A stretch of 64,000 nucleotides of DNA from positions 62,001 through 126,000 of the forward strand of contig CATOPL010000005.1 of the NCBI GenBank assembly GCA_951802115.1. Direction: 5' to 3'. A program made the translations under genes and the position numbers. Source of the stretch: an uncultured Lachnospiraceae bacterium. Lineage in GTDB: Bacteria; Bacillota; Clostridia; Lachnospirales; Lachnospiraceae. A model generated the notes under the pieces. That model saw nothing but the letters and a program-made list of their open reading frames with translations. It was not told the origin of the DNA and ran no database searches. Of the stretch, positions 8,723 to 17,368 are shown piece by piece; within the stretch, counting starts at the first letter, position 1; each line of letters opens with the position of its first letter.

Positions 8723-9541
8723 TTAGCGCGGGCGATGGACGCTTTTTAGCACGCTCTTACTTTGCAAAAGAACATTTGACCGAAATTTTTCAACCGCTGC
8801 CCGCGGTATATCCAACCCTGCACAGAGAAATTCATCTATATCAGAGTAATGTTCGTCAATGGACGAAAATGCTTTGTTTAAATATGCTTCTTTTGCAAGA
8901 AACATATTTTTCACCGCCACAGCCTCTGTCTTTGTCCTGCCTGCTGCAAGAATTTTTTGATAATACATTTCCGCCTTCGGTTCATTCACCTCGTTTGTCA
9001 CCAGATAATCTTCCACAATCTGCCGACGATCCACGTAAAGAGCCAGAAGCAGTACAACCGTCAAAAGCCCGCATCGATCTTTCCCCTCAGTACAATGCCA
9101 CAAGATACTGCCCCGCGCATAATCATGCTCCATCACCTTTTGAGCCGCTCTTCCCAGATTCTTTCTGCAGGAATCACGGGTCACCAGCATATAATATAAA
9201 TCATCCATTTGGGGAAGACTTTTCAGGATCTCGTTTTCTCCTGTATTTTTTTCATGGGAAATACCGACCACCCTTTCATCAAAAACCGGAATTGACCAAT
9301 GAATCGCATGATCTATAACCACATCCGGCATCTGTCTTTGTTCTGATTCTGTCCGCAGATCTATGATTTCGGAAAGACGATATTTTCTCCTCAATACCTC
9401 CACATCTGCTTCTGATGCATTCGCCATGTTTGCCGACCGGATCATTAATCCGGAAGCGATCACAGAGCCGTCCGCCCTGCGCAGCCCTCCCAGATCACGT
9501 GCATTTGATATATTCTCAAAATTAATTCTTCTGTTGTTCAT
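8723..9541 (-). CDS. Tyrosine/serine protein phosphatase family protein
   Basis: PTP-fold phosphatase of the bacterial tyrosine-phosphatase group that starts with the NARDLGG motif (about 13-19), 272 residues. The P-loop HCTEGKDRCG holds nucleophile Cys150 and Arg156. DLRTESE (61-67) matches the family's conserved early motif. It should dephosphorylate phosphoproteins or phosphoinositide-like substrates in the cytosol. The start is the ATG at 9541 with AGGTG upstream. It follows the purine permease by 21 bases on the same strand, so the two may be co-transcribed. Confidence 0.88.
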   Translation of the reverse strand: MNNRRINFENISNARDLGGLRRADGSVIASGLMIRSANMANASEADVEVLRRKYRLSEIIDLRTESEQRQMPDVVIDHAIHWSIPVFDERVVGISHEKNTGENEILKSLPQMDDLYYMLVTRDSCRKNLGRAAQKVMEHDYARGSILWHCTEGKDRCGLLTVVLLLALYVDRRQIVEDYLVTNEVNEPKAEMYYQKILAAGRTKTEAVAVKNMFLAKEAYLNKAFSSIDEHYSDIDEFLCAGLDIPRAAVEKFRSNVLLQSKSVLKSVHRPR

Positions 9542-9562
9542 CAATATCACCTGTTATAGAAA

Positions 9563-10921
9563 CTACAGAAAAATATATTTACAGATAAACAAAACGGCAA
9601 GTACGTACATAAGCGGCGCAATCTTTTTCGCCTTTTTGCAGCATACGTTAACTGCCACGTAAGAAAGCACTCCGATTGCAATTCCTTCGGAAATGCTGTA
9701 TGCAAGCGGCATGGCGAGCATGCACAGATAGGCCGGAATCGCCTCGCACAAATCGTCAAAATCTACATTAATGATCGAAGATACCATCAAAAATCCTACG
9801 AAAATCAGCGCCGGAGCCGTAGCAAATCCCGGAATCGCCGTAAAAATCGGCGCAAAGAAAATCGAAGCAAGAAACAAAAGGCCTGTCACCATAGACGCCA
9901 GTCCGGTCCTTGCGCCTGCGCCGACTCCCGCCGAACTTTCTACAAAAGTCGTCGTTGTAGAAGTACCGAGTACTGCGCCTGCGGATGTGGCGATTGCGTC
10001 TGCCAGAAGCGCCTGTTTGATATTCGGAAGCTTTTCATTTTCATCCAGCATGTTCGCCTTAGTCGCGACACCCACCAGCGTTCCGATCGTGTCAAACATA
10101 TCTACAAACAAAAACGCCAACAGCACTACAACAAAATTTGCGATACTTACGCCGGAAAAATCGCCTGCAAAACACTGTCCAAACGTCTTCGACAGCGCAG
10201 AAAAATCTGTAATGGCAAAGGTCGGATACAGAGAATAGAATCCGTTCTCCACATCTATAGTATAGACCCCTGCTGCCTGACAGATCATACCAAGCGCCCA
10301 TGTTGCGATAATCCCGATCAAAATAGAACCCTTGACATTCCTCGCATGAAGCACCGCGATCAACAATGTTCCGATAATCGTCAGCAGCGCGCAGACCCCG
10401 AGCGTATGAAACTGCGAGGAAAAATTTACATAAGTGGTAAGTGTGGAATCACTGTTTACAATCACATGTCCGCCCTGCAGACCTACGAACGCGATAAACA
10501 GACCGATTCCGGCGCTGACTCCTTTTTTGAGCCCACTGGGAATGGCGTTGAAGATCGCTTCCCGGACGCTGGTCAGCGACAGGATAATGAACACAATCCC
10601 TTCTGCAAATACTGCCAGAAGGGCCACACGCCAGTCATAGCCGTAAGCTCCGCATACCGTAAAAGCAAAGTAGGCGTTCAGCCCCATGCCGGGTGCAAGG
10701 GCAAACGGATAATTCGCCAGCAGCGCCATGGCAGCCGTTCCGATAAACGACGCCAGACAGGTCGCCATCAGCACCGCCGTAGCATCCATTCCCGCAGCGG
10801 AAAGCATGGACGGGTTCACCGCGAGGATATACGCCATGGTCATAAACGTCGTAACGCCGCCGATAACCTCCGTGCGGACATCTGTTTTGTTATCTCTCAG
10901 TCTAAACAGCTTTTCAATCAT
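9563..10921 (-). CDS. NCS2-family purine permease (AzgA/PbuG type)
   Basis: Polytopic permease of 452 residues, the usual length. The N-terminus (EVIGGVTTFMTMAYILAVNP) and the DMFDTIGTLVGV motif are those of the guanine/hypoxanthine (AzgA) branch of nucleobase permeases. It takes up purine bases by cation symport. A strong promoter lies 32 bases upstream. No purine riboswitch was seen in the leader, although such riboswitches are common for this family. Confidence 0.92.
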   Translation of the reverse strand: MIEKLFRLRDNKTDVRTEVIGGVTTFMTMAYILAVNPSMLSAAGMDATAVLMATCLASFIGTAAMALLANYPFALAPGMGLNAYFAFTVCGAYGYDWRVALLAVFAEGIVFIILSLTSVREAIFNAIPSGLKKGVSAGIGLFIAFVGLQGGHVIVNSDSTLTTYVNFSSQFHTLGVCALLTIIGTLLIAVLHARNVKGSILIGIIATWALGMICQAAGVYTIDVENGFYSLYPTFAITDFSALSKTFGQCFAGDFSGVSIANFVVVLLAFLFVDMFDTIGTLVGVATKANMLDENEKLPNIKQALLADAIATSAGAVLGTSTTTTFVESSAGVGAGARTGLASMVTGLLFLASIFFAPIFTAIPGFATAPALIFVGFLMVSSIINVDFDDLCEAIPAYLCMLAMPLAYSISEGIAIGVLSYVAVNVCCKKAKKIAPLMYVLAVLFICKYIFL

Positions 10922-10952
10922 CGTAGATCTCCCTCTTCTTTTATTTTCACCT

Positions 10953-10981
10953 ATTGTATCCTCATTTTATCAGGAAATCAA
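10953..10981 (-). promoter_or_regulatory. Sigma-A promoter of the purine permease gene
   Basis: TTGATT (10976-10981), 17-base spacer, TACAAT (10953-10958), pointing at the permease ATG (10921). The leader is too short for a riboswitch. Confidence 0.75.
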
Positions 10982-10983
10982 CA

Positions 10984-11140
10984 CTAAAATCCATTCTGCG
11001 GCTCCTCATTCTTCCGGAATATCACTGATTCCAAAATCATTTTCCACAATAAAGGACGCTTCTGATAGAGATCATATAATACGTTCAGTGTAATCCAGGT
11101 GCCCCTTAGATCGATTAGCCATCCCCATTCTTTCTCCTTC
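10984..11140 (-). pseudogene. Possible coding remnant, no start codon
   Basis: About 50 minus-strand codons read as protein-like text rich in Trp, Leu and charged residues (for example WITLNVLYDLYQKRPLLWKM, then a stop at 10984) but lack a start and are cut upstream by stops. This may be the 3' end of a lost gene. The rest of the 435-base gap between the permease and the GLUG protein (11141-11356) shows nothing else recognisable. Confidence 0.25.
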
Positions 11141-11356
11141 GAACAAGGAGCTCACAGAGCAGGGAACACATTTCCAATCAAATTTTTTCCTGTATCGCAT
11201 ACCTGTGTTCTTCCAGACAACTTTTCATGATCCATACAAGGATGATCTCATATGCAAGCAATTTTTTCATGTTTCCCGCTGCGTCCGATGTTGGAATCCA
11301 GGACTCCCGGCTTTGGAAATTTGATTTTCATCAAGTCAAATATCATAAAAAGAGAG

Positions 11357-13585
11357 TTACTGCGCCCCCGTAAACAGCATGTAGGGACTGCACTCCGCAT
11401 CCTTATCATAGGCGAGCGCAATGGCAAAAGGATTGTGAATCTGCGGAAAATCCCAGTTTTCTCTGCCGTAAAAGGTTTCCAGGTCGAACTGAGTTTCCTC
11501 CATCTTCGCATTCGTATCCGCAAAAGCCGCCATATAAGGCACACGCAGCAGCACATCATGGCTTTGTCCTATACGCTCGTGCAGTTGCAAAGGCTGCACA
11601 CCGATAAATTCCACAAGCATGTTTTCACAGAGTCGGTATGCAGTCTGGCATACCAGTTTCTCGTTTTTTCTGTATACCACAAAAGAATAACAGTAAAGGT
11701 TTTCACCATTATCCAGTGTATAGTGGTCAAATTCGAAGGTATCCACCGAATTGCCCCAGTAAGCGGCGGCGCTTTTTTTGATGCGCTCCTGCACCTCAGG
11801 CCAACAATCTTCAAAGAAATCTCCGTCCGGATTGGCGTCCACCCGGTAAAAAATACGAATATCCTCCGACTCCGCGGCATCCGGCGTTTTGGGCCACAGC
11901 GTATCCAGCCCGGCGTTAGCCGCGAACTGCATAGTTCCGTAATACCAGTTAATCGGCTTGGAAAGCACATAGCGGGTAGGACAGTTTTCGCCGGAAGGAA
12001 GTCTGCAGTAAGCAAAACCAAACCCTTCCTCGTCATAACGCCGCACTGCGGCAAGATCTCTGTGAGGAATGGTAATCATCATACCCGGCAAAAGAAGACC
12101 TTCTTCCAATACCGGATTTTTCCACACCAGATTGCCATAGTACCGTCCGTCTCCATAATATCGCTTCGCAATATTCCAGAGATTGTCTCCCGGCGACACC
12201 TCGTACATCACGTCCTCTGGCGGACCGAATCCCAGATGAACATAATCCGAATCATCCTTGCCGGTTTCCGGATCATAGGGAACTAAGCACAAAAAATCGG
12301 TAAAATCGGTCCTCTCCAACCGCTTTTCTCCGGAAAAGTATAATGAGAAATCTGATACCTCGGCAGCTTTAATCTTTCGCACGCCGCGCTGTGGATAGAC
12401 CTGCATCGCCTTCTCTTCCAGATAGAAACTGTTTTCGATCAAACCCTTATCCGGATTCACGGTATTGCAGGCAATCCCGTAGACAGGTGAGCGATAGCTT
12501 AAAAATTTCTGGTTGATGGTAACGGCTCCGGTATTTACACAAGTATCCACAATACCGCCATTGGATGCACAGACGCCCGCGCTGATCAGGGTTCCCACAT
12601 GATCGCGTTCCACCTGCTCGATGTGGACCTTTCCGCTGTTTTGGCATTTGTATATGCTGCCCCAGCTTGCGCCAACGATGCCGCCTGCAAGCCCAATACC
12701 AGTCACATCTCCCATATTACAGGATTCTTCGATACGCCCTTCCTCCGACTGCCGCCCGGAAATGCCACCTGCGACAAAATCACGCACATAAAAGGTTTCA
12801 GAAATGGCATTTATCGTTACTTTTCCCTCATTCACACAGTTTCGGATGATGCCCTGATTAGAACGGCAGATGCCGCCTGCAAACAAGGAGTTTCGGGCGG
12901 ATATATGTTCGGGTGCTTCCGTATTCTGATCCGTTCCCGCCTCCACCATTCCCGTAAACTTACAGTCCGTCATTTGCCCATGGTTGATTCCTGCAATACC
13001 GCCCGCATCCCATGCACCTGTTATCTTTGCCTGCACCTCACAGTTCTCAATCACGCCATAGTTGGCAAAGCATATGGCGGATGCAGTAACCACGTCCGTC
13101 TTTCCGTTTTCGTCCTCATAGACACAGTCCTCATAAGTGGTCTGAAACAGGCTGTTCCGAATCGTAAGGTCTGTCACTCTTGCATCCTCCTCCAGTACCG
13201 TAAAAAGGAACGCCAGCCATTTCCCATATGACGTATAGTACCCCTCCAAAGCATGGCCGTTTCCATCAAAATGCCCATGATAGCTGGGAATGGCCCCATA
13301 ACTGTTTTCAGGCGGCGCATCTGCCCAGTTCTCCCACCCCTTTGTGTCATTTAAGATCAGATCATTTGCCAGACGAACATTAGTATATGGATCTCTGTCT
13401 CTGGAAATGAACCATCTGAAATCCTCCTTCGTAGACAGCAGATAATAACCATCCGCATCCTGCGGCGGAGTCATCGAATCTGCGTCCCACTCCTGATATC
13501 CGTAAGCGGCAGCCAAGAGCACGCATACCAGGCAAAGAACCATGACGATCTGTGCTGTATACTTTCCAGAAAATCTCTTTTCCAT
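11357..13585 (-). CDS. Membrane-anchored GLUG-repeat and LysM protein
   Basis: 742-residue exported protein. One N-terminal hydrophobic segment (about 11-29) acts as signal or anchor. Residues about 110-400 hold GLUG-like beta-helix repeats (pattern IENCxxxxxITGAWDAGGIAG and variants). A LysM domain at about 458-506 (SPGDNLWNIAKRYYG...LLPGMMITIP) binds peptidoglycan or chitin-like glycans. The C-terminal ~230 residues are unrecognised. It is probably wall-associated. It starts 2 bases after a small open frame, so it may be translationally coupled to it. The exact role is unknown. Confidence 0.78.
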   Translation of the reverse strand: MEKRFSGKYTAQIVMVLCLVCVLLAAAYGYQEWDADSMTPPQDADGYYLLSTKEDFRWFISRDRDPYTNVRLANDLILNDTKGWENWADAPPENSYGAIPSYHGHFDGNGHALEGYYTSYGKWLAFLFTVLEEDARVTDLTIRNSLFQTTYEDCVYEDENGKTDVVTASAICFANYGVIENCEVQAKITGAWDAGGIAGINHGQMTDCKFTGMVEAGTDQNTEAPEHISARNSLFAGGICRSNQGIIRNCVNEGKVTINAISETFYVRDFVAGGISGRQSEEGRIEESCNMGDVTGIGLAGGIVGASWGSIYKCQNSGKVHIEQVERDHVGTLISAGVCASNGGIVDTCVNTGAVTINQKFLSYRSPVYGIACNTVNPDKGLIENSFYLEEKAMQVYPQRGVRKIKAAEVSDFSLYFSGEKRLERTDFTDFLCLVPYDPETGKDDSDYVHLGFGPPEDVMYEVSPGDNLWNIAKRYYGDGRYYGNLVWKNPVLEEGLLLPGMMITIPHRDLAAVRRYDEEGFGFAYCRLPSGENCPTRYVLSKPINWYYGTMQFAANAGLDTLWPKTPDAAESEDIRIFYRVDANPDGDFFEDCWPEVQERIKKSAAAYWGNSVDTFEFDHYTLDNGENLYCYSFVVYRKNEKLVCQTAYRLCENMLVEFIGVQPLQLHERIGQSHDVLLRVPYMAAFADTNAKMEETQFDLETFYGRENWDFPQIHNPFAIALAYDKDAECSPYMLFTGAQ

Positions 13586-13587
13586 GT

Positions 13588-13755
13588 CTAAATCTCCAGT
13601 CCTAAATGCTGTCGGGCTAACTCCCCGACATCCTTCTTGTCAATCTCCACTCCCGGCTTTTTCGCTGACTGTCTAATGATCATCGTAAACTCCTTCATCG
13701 TGTAAAACCCCGACCTGTAAATCATGCCGAAACATTCTCTGCGCACCGCAGTCAT
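13588..13755 (-). CDS. Small hypothetical protein upstream of the GLUG/LysM gene
   Basis: 55-codon frame with AAGGGGG immediately before its ATG and a stop only 2 bases before the ATG of the next gene. Charged and soluble, ending in DVGELARQHLGLEI; no family was recognised. It could be a coupled leader peptide, a real small protein or the end of a decayed gene. Confidence 0.35.
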   Translation of the reverse strand: MTAVRRECFGMIYRSGFYTMKEFTMIIRQSAKKPGVEIDKKDVGELARQHLGLEI

Positions 13756-14160
13756 ACCCCCTTGATAGTATGATAGCGATTGAAGGAAAAGTTTGAATGA
13801 AAGTAAAAAACCACTTATATTTTACATAAATATGTAATATTTTATAATTTTCAGCTTTCTCCATCGAAAACCTGAAACGCTCCGCAATTCTTTTCACTAC
13901 CTCACTTTCCCTGCTTTCGAGATACTCCCGAAGCGCTTCCTGGCCTTTACAGATCCATATTATTATCTGAAAAGTATCTTCGATACGAATTGACCAAGAT
14001 GTTCCAAGGCTCTGACAATTTATTATCTCCCTTCCTCTGGTTTTTATCTTAGCATAAATATTTTCTATAATCTATATCTATCCATCAACCCGCCCAAACA
14101 TTTTGTAAATCTTCAAATTTTACACATTACCTCAATTTAACCTGCCATAATAATTAAAAA
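13756..14160 (-). other. Gene-poor AT-rich stretch with degraded coding fragments
   Basis: No intact gene. The minus strand from about 14020 to 13790 reads in pieces as protein-like text (for example EALREYLESRESEVVKRIAE) broken by frame changes and stops, which suggests a decayed gene. It lies directly downstream of the displaced spmA fragment, where spmB would be expected. Confidence 0.4.
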
Positions 14161-14188
14161 AGCGAAGAGCCATTCACACTCTCCGCTT
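14160..14188 (-). terminator. Terminator copy at the end of the displaced spmA fragment
   Basis: 10-bp stem AAGCGGAGAG/CTCTTCGCTT (one G-U pair) followed by TTTTAATT on the minus strand. The stop codon lies in the loop. It is a diverged duplicate of the hairpin at 17342-17368. Confidence 0.75.
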
Positions 14189-14530
14189 CCCATCCATCAC
14201 CTTACAGAAGATCACCCCCGCCAGCGTGCTCACCGCCGTCGCCAGAATCGCAGGTCCCACGATCGCCGTGGGATTCACGCTCCCGTACTGGCTCCGGTAG
14301 GCCACCACGTTCATGGGAATTAATTGTAAAGATGAAATATTCAGGATCAGAAATACGCACATCTCATCACTGGCTGTGCCTTCCGGCACCGCAGAATAAC
14401 GACCGACTCCTGTGTCAGTCATTTCTGACCTTCTGTTTCTTTCTTTGGCCGACACTGCCCGTGTCTGCCGTCCCGGAAAAGCTCCCTCTGCTGCCCGCCG
14501 TTCTTCTTCCAGATTCTTAAGCTCCTCCAT
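14174..14530 (-). pseudogene. Displaced 3' fragment of spmA
   Basis: 118 codons nearly identical to the C-terminal half of SpmA encoded at 17354-18046. The last ~70 residues (MCVFLILNISSL to KVMDGKRR) differ at only about three positions, whereas the preceding linker has diverged strongly. Homology begins abruptly at AGCCATGGAGGAGC, just before an internal Met. It lacks the first four helices and cannot make a full SpmA. It is in the same orientation as the intact gene, so the two copies form direct repeats around the island at 14.54-17.34 kb. Confidence 0.85.
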
Positions 14531-14540
14531 GGCTTCCCCC

Positions 14541-14562
14541 TTGTGTCAAGTTAATGACACAA
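14541..14562. repeat. Inverted repeat at the island edge
   Basis: Perfect 8-bp arms TTGTGTCA / TGACACAA with a 6-base centre, at the junction between the displaced spmA fragment and the AT-rich island, just past the ATPase gene. It may be an element end, a recombinase site or a weak terminator; there is no clear U-tract in the gene's direction. Confidence 0.5.
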
Positions 14563-14590
14563 AATTTTAAAATTATGGGCATATCCGAAA

Positions 14591-16189
14591 TTATACCTGA
14601 TATTTTTCTATCCTACATTGATGTTTCTTGTTTTTCTTTTCATAATTAATTCCCACAAGTAAAATATTCCCCTTATATTCTTTCAATGCTGCCACATATT
14701 TATTGCTTTTAATCTGACTAATTGCTCCTTCTGCAGATTTATCCCATTTCAATTCCAAAACCAAAGCCGGATTCAAAGAAGCACGTTTCGGAAGAAAAAC
14801 CATATCAGCAAATCCATTACCTGTTGGCATCTCTCTTATAAAAGTATAATCTTTACAGGCACTATAATATGCCAGTGCAATCACACTGCTCAATGAAATC
14901 TCATTGTTATATACAATACTAGAAGTATTTTTCATATGAATTTCCTGTATCATCTGTGCCACGGCTCTTTCATCCATAGACAGAGTTGCCTTTAACAATG
15001 CCTCTGATGCGTTAATAGCTTTTATCACATCATCCCATCCATCGTTTTTAACTGCTCGAAGAAAAACGCTTCTCACTTCCTCATTTGGAACAAAAACTTC
15101 TTTTGTTTTATGATCATAAGCCAGATATCCCATATGAATCAGCAATGTAATCACATCATCCGCCGAATTAAACGAAGTGATATCATTTTGAAAAGACTCT
15201 ACATCAATACTGCATCTTGAACCTCCCAGCATATCCACGATTAATTGTCTTAATCCTTTAAAATCCATTGCAATATACGTCATCAGAGACTCATAAGTTT
15301 CTGTTCCTGACCAGTAATTTCCAAACTCTCTGCTGTCTACCGCCTCAATTACAGAATTAGGACTGTAAATATGGCCAATCTTGTCAAAATAATACCCATC
15401 ATACCATCTCTGCATTTCTTTAAACGGCATATCATATTCTCTACATAGAGTTTTTACTTCTGTTTCTGTAAAACCAACATACTCCGCCATCTGTCTAGCA
15501 CTGACCATTGTATGCTCTCTGAAATTATTCAGTGCTGACTGTGTGCCGTATTTTTTTATTGGTAAAATTCCAGTGATATAAGCCATTTTTAAAAATGCTC
15601 CTGACGGAGTTCCTTTAAACAACCCTCTCAGTAGATTAATATACTCCATTTGGAGTTTTTCGTTATTTTTATCCTCCCGAAACAGGCTGTCCCATTCATC
15701 AATAATGATGATGAACTGTTCTTTTGTAAAAGCATTAATTTTTGCCAAAACGGATGGCAATGAAATATCTGTATCCCTAACATATTTCGGATACTCCATT
15801 TTTAATTCAGCTATCACCTCCTCTTGAATATAACTTACCACTTTAACAGCAGGATTTCTTTTCATTTCCTCAAGCGCATTTCCGTACATCCACTGAATAT
15901 CCAGAAAAATTACATTATGTTTATTTAAGTGTACTTTAAAAAATTCGTTTTGACTAATCTTAAATCCTGCAAATAACTTTTCAGAATGACATCCTCGGCT
16001 ATAATATGCCGCCAGCATAGTTACAGCCATCGTCTTCCCAAATCTTCTTGGCCTGCTGGAACAAATTAATGGCCTGTCTTTTCCTATACGGCTATTTGTA
16101 TATTTTATAAGCTCTGTCTTATCCACATACAATTCAGAATTGACAGAAACAGCAAACTGTTCATTTCCCGGATTTAAGTAAATTCCCAT
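14591..16189 (-). CDS. AAA-ATPase-like / PD-(D/E)XK nuclease family protein
   Basis: 532-residue protein of the widespread family with an N-terminal AAA-ATPase-like domain and a C-terminal DUF1703-type nuclease-like domain. SRPRRFGKT (45-53) is the family's Walker A and IIIIDEWDSLF (about 162-172) its Walker B. Near the C-terminus GFADMVFLP and ALVLELKWD supply the D...ExK residues of a PD-(D/E)XK core. These genes are highly mobile and often multicopy; the biochemical role is not established. It is AT-rich compared with its neighbours and adjacent to the recombinase-like gene, consistent with horizontal transfer. Confidence 0.88.
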   Translation of the reverse strand: MGIYLNPGNEQFAVSVNSELYVDKTELIKYTNSRIGKDRPLICSSRPRRFGKTMAVTMLAAYYSRGCHSEKLFAGFKISQNEFFKVHLNKHNVIFLDIQWMYGNALEEMKRNPAVKVVSYIQEEVIAELKMEYPKYVRDTDISLPSVLAKINAFTKEQFIIIIDEWDSLFREDKNNEKLQMEYINLLRGLFKGTPSGAFLKMAYITGILPIKKYGTQSALNNFREHTMVSARQMAEYVGFTETEVKTLCREYDMPFKEMQRWYDGYYFDKIGHIYSPNSVIEAVDSREFGNYWSGTETYESLMTYIAMDFKGLRQLIVDMLGGSRCSIDVESFQNDITSFNSADDVITLLIHMGYLAYDHKTKEVFVPNEEVRSVFLRAVKNDGWDDVIKAINASEALLKATLSMDERAVAQMIQEIHMKNTSSIVYNNEISLSSVIALAYYSACKDYTFIREMPTGNGFADMVFLPKRASLNPALVLELKWDKSAEGAISQIKSNKYVAALKEYKGNILLVGINYEKKNKKHQCRIEKYQV

Positions 16190-16218
16190 GCCTGTATGCT
16201 CCTCATTTTAAACTCTCC

Positions 16219-17244
16219 CTATACATAACAATAATAATCATTCTGCGCAATACTTTTATTGATACATTTATTTATATCTTCTTCATACTTAACATTCCAA
16301 TCTTTGGGATAATAGGTTGCCTCTATCATAGAAAGCGTAAGTCCTGCAATTTTGGATATAAATACAGGATTGATCATATTATCAACCATCATTTGTATGA
16401 CCATATTTTTTATCGGTTCCACAGCTAATGTTTTTTTATCTTTACGCTCATTTTCCAGGATCCCAAAATCCTGCGTAATATTGTAGAACCACGCATTCAG
16501 GCTTTCCACTCGAAATTTTCCCTTATATCTGTACAAATATTCAAAAATATTATCTTCTTCTTTTATAGGTTCTTTATTTTTAGATTCTGCATATTTCAAT
16601 GCTGTACACAGATCTCTGGATAATCCGCAAGGTATATTAATATCTATGCCATTTATAGATAATTTCTTAAACTCTTCTTTAATATCTGACTTTTTTATAT
16701 CTGTAATTATACTTCTTTTTGCCGGAGCAATCAGTGTTATTTTTATAAACAGCCTTAATATAATTCTCTGCAAATGTCTATCTTCCTCCCTGATCCCGGC
16801 AAGCTCTTCCTGAAAATTATCAATGAATCTATCCAGATTAATCAAAATAGCTTTGATATCCTCACAATCATAGCTTCCTCTCTCTACGGGTTCCAATAAA
16901 CTATATTTTTCAACAATTTCATCTTTAAATTTACTGTAGCTGTAATCAGAAAAAATGTCAGTTGCCTTATCAGCATCACTTAGATAATCATAAAAACTTT
17001 TTACTGATTCCAAATGGCATTCCATTGTTGATCTGGAATTAAGTTCACCTTTATCGTGATAATACTTAATACAACTTTCCACTACATCCCTGTTAATACA
17101 AGTTGGCCTGTCTGATAATTTTACTTCTGGCAGACACAGATAATCAATAAATTTATTAATGTGGTTACGATAGACATGATTTTTTTTTAGCAAATCCCTG
17201 CGCTTGTTAAAATAATCATCTCTAAACATAAGCATTATATCCAT
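16219..17244 (-). CDS. Tyrosine-recombinase-like protein lacking catalytic residues
   Basis: 341 residues, AT-rich codons. The N-terminal ~110 residues look like a SAM-like core-binding domain (HINKFIDYL, ESVKSFYDYL). The C-terminus ends with a pattern like recombinase box II and a final Tyr (ISKIAGLTLSMIEATYY). The catalytic Arg and the HxxR box are not visible: the expected HxLRHT position reads VEPIKNMVIQMM. It may be a DNA-binding accessory or regulator of the island, or a relic. It precedes the ATPase gene by 29 bases, so the two are probably co-transcribed. The family assignment is moderate. Confidence 0.6.
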   Translation of the reverse strand: MDIMLMFRDDYFNKRRDLLKKNHVYRNHINKFIDYLCLPEVKLSDRPTCINRDVVESCIKYYHDKGELNSRSTMECHLESVKSFYDYLSDADKATDIFSDYSYSKFKDEIVEKYSLLEPVERGSYDCEDIKAILINLDRFIDNFQEELAGIREEDRHLQRIILRLFIKITLIAPAKRSIITDIKKSDIKEEFKKLSINGIDINIPCGLSRDLCTALKYAESKNKEPIKEEDNIFEYLYRYKGKFRVESLNAWFYNITQDFGILENERKDKKTLAVEPIKNMVIQMMVDNMINPVFISKIAGLTLSMIEATYYPKDWNVKYEEDINKCINKSIAQNDYYCYV

Positions 17245-17341
17245 ATAAAAAAATCCTTTCCATTGTGCAATTCCTAATAAAACTTCAAATTCATTATAAT
17301 ATTTCTTTTATTCCATGTCAATATTCTTTTAGGATTTACAA

Positions 17342-17368
17342 AAGCGGAGAGCCTCACGCTCTCCGCTT
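17342..17368 (-). terminator. Terminator of spmA
   Basis: 11-bp perfect stem AAGCGGAGAGC / GCTCTCCGCTT with a 5-base loop. The spmA stop codon falls inside it. A short T-run (TTTTG) follows. Confidence 0.75.

Noticed and set aside
10922..10990. Purine riboswitch before the purine permease
   Set aside because: The promoter at 10953-10981 leaves a leader of only about 25-30 bases, too short for the aptamer, and its conserved core was not found.
11252..12286. Long plus-strand open frame (344 codons) opposite the GLUG/LysM gene
   Set aside because: No ribosome site, no recognisable protein pattern, fully antisense to a gene with clear domains; a codon-bias shadow.
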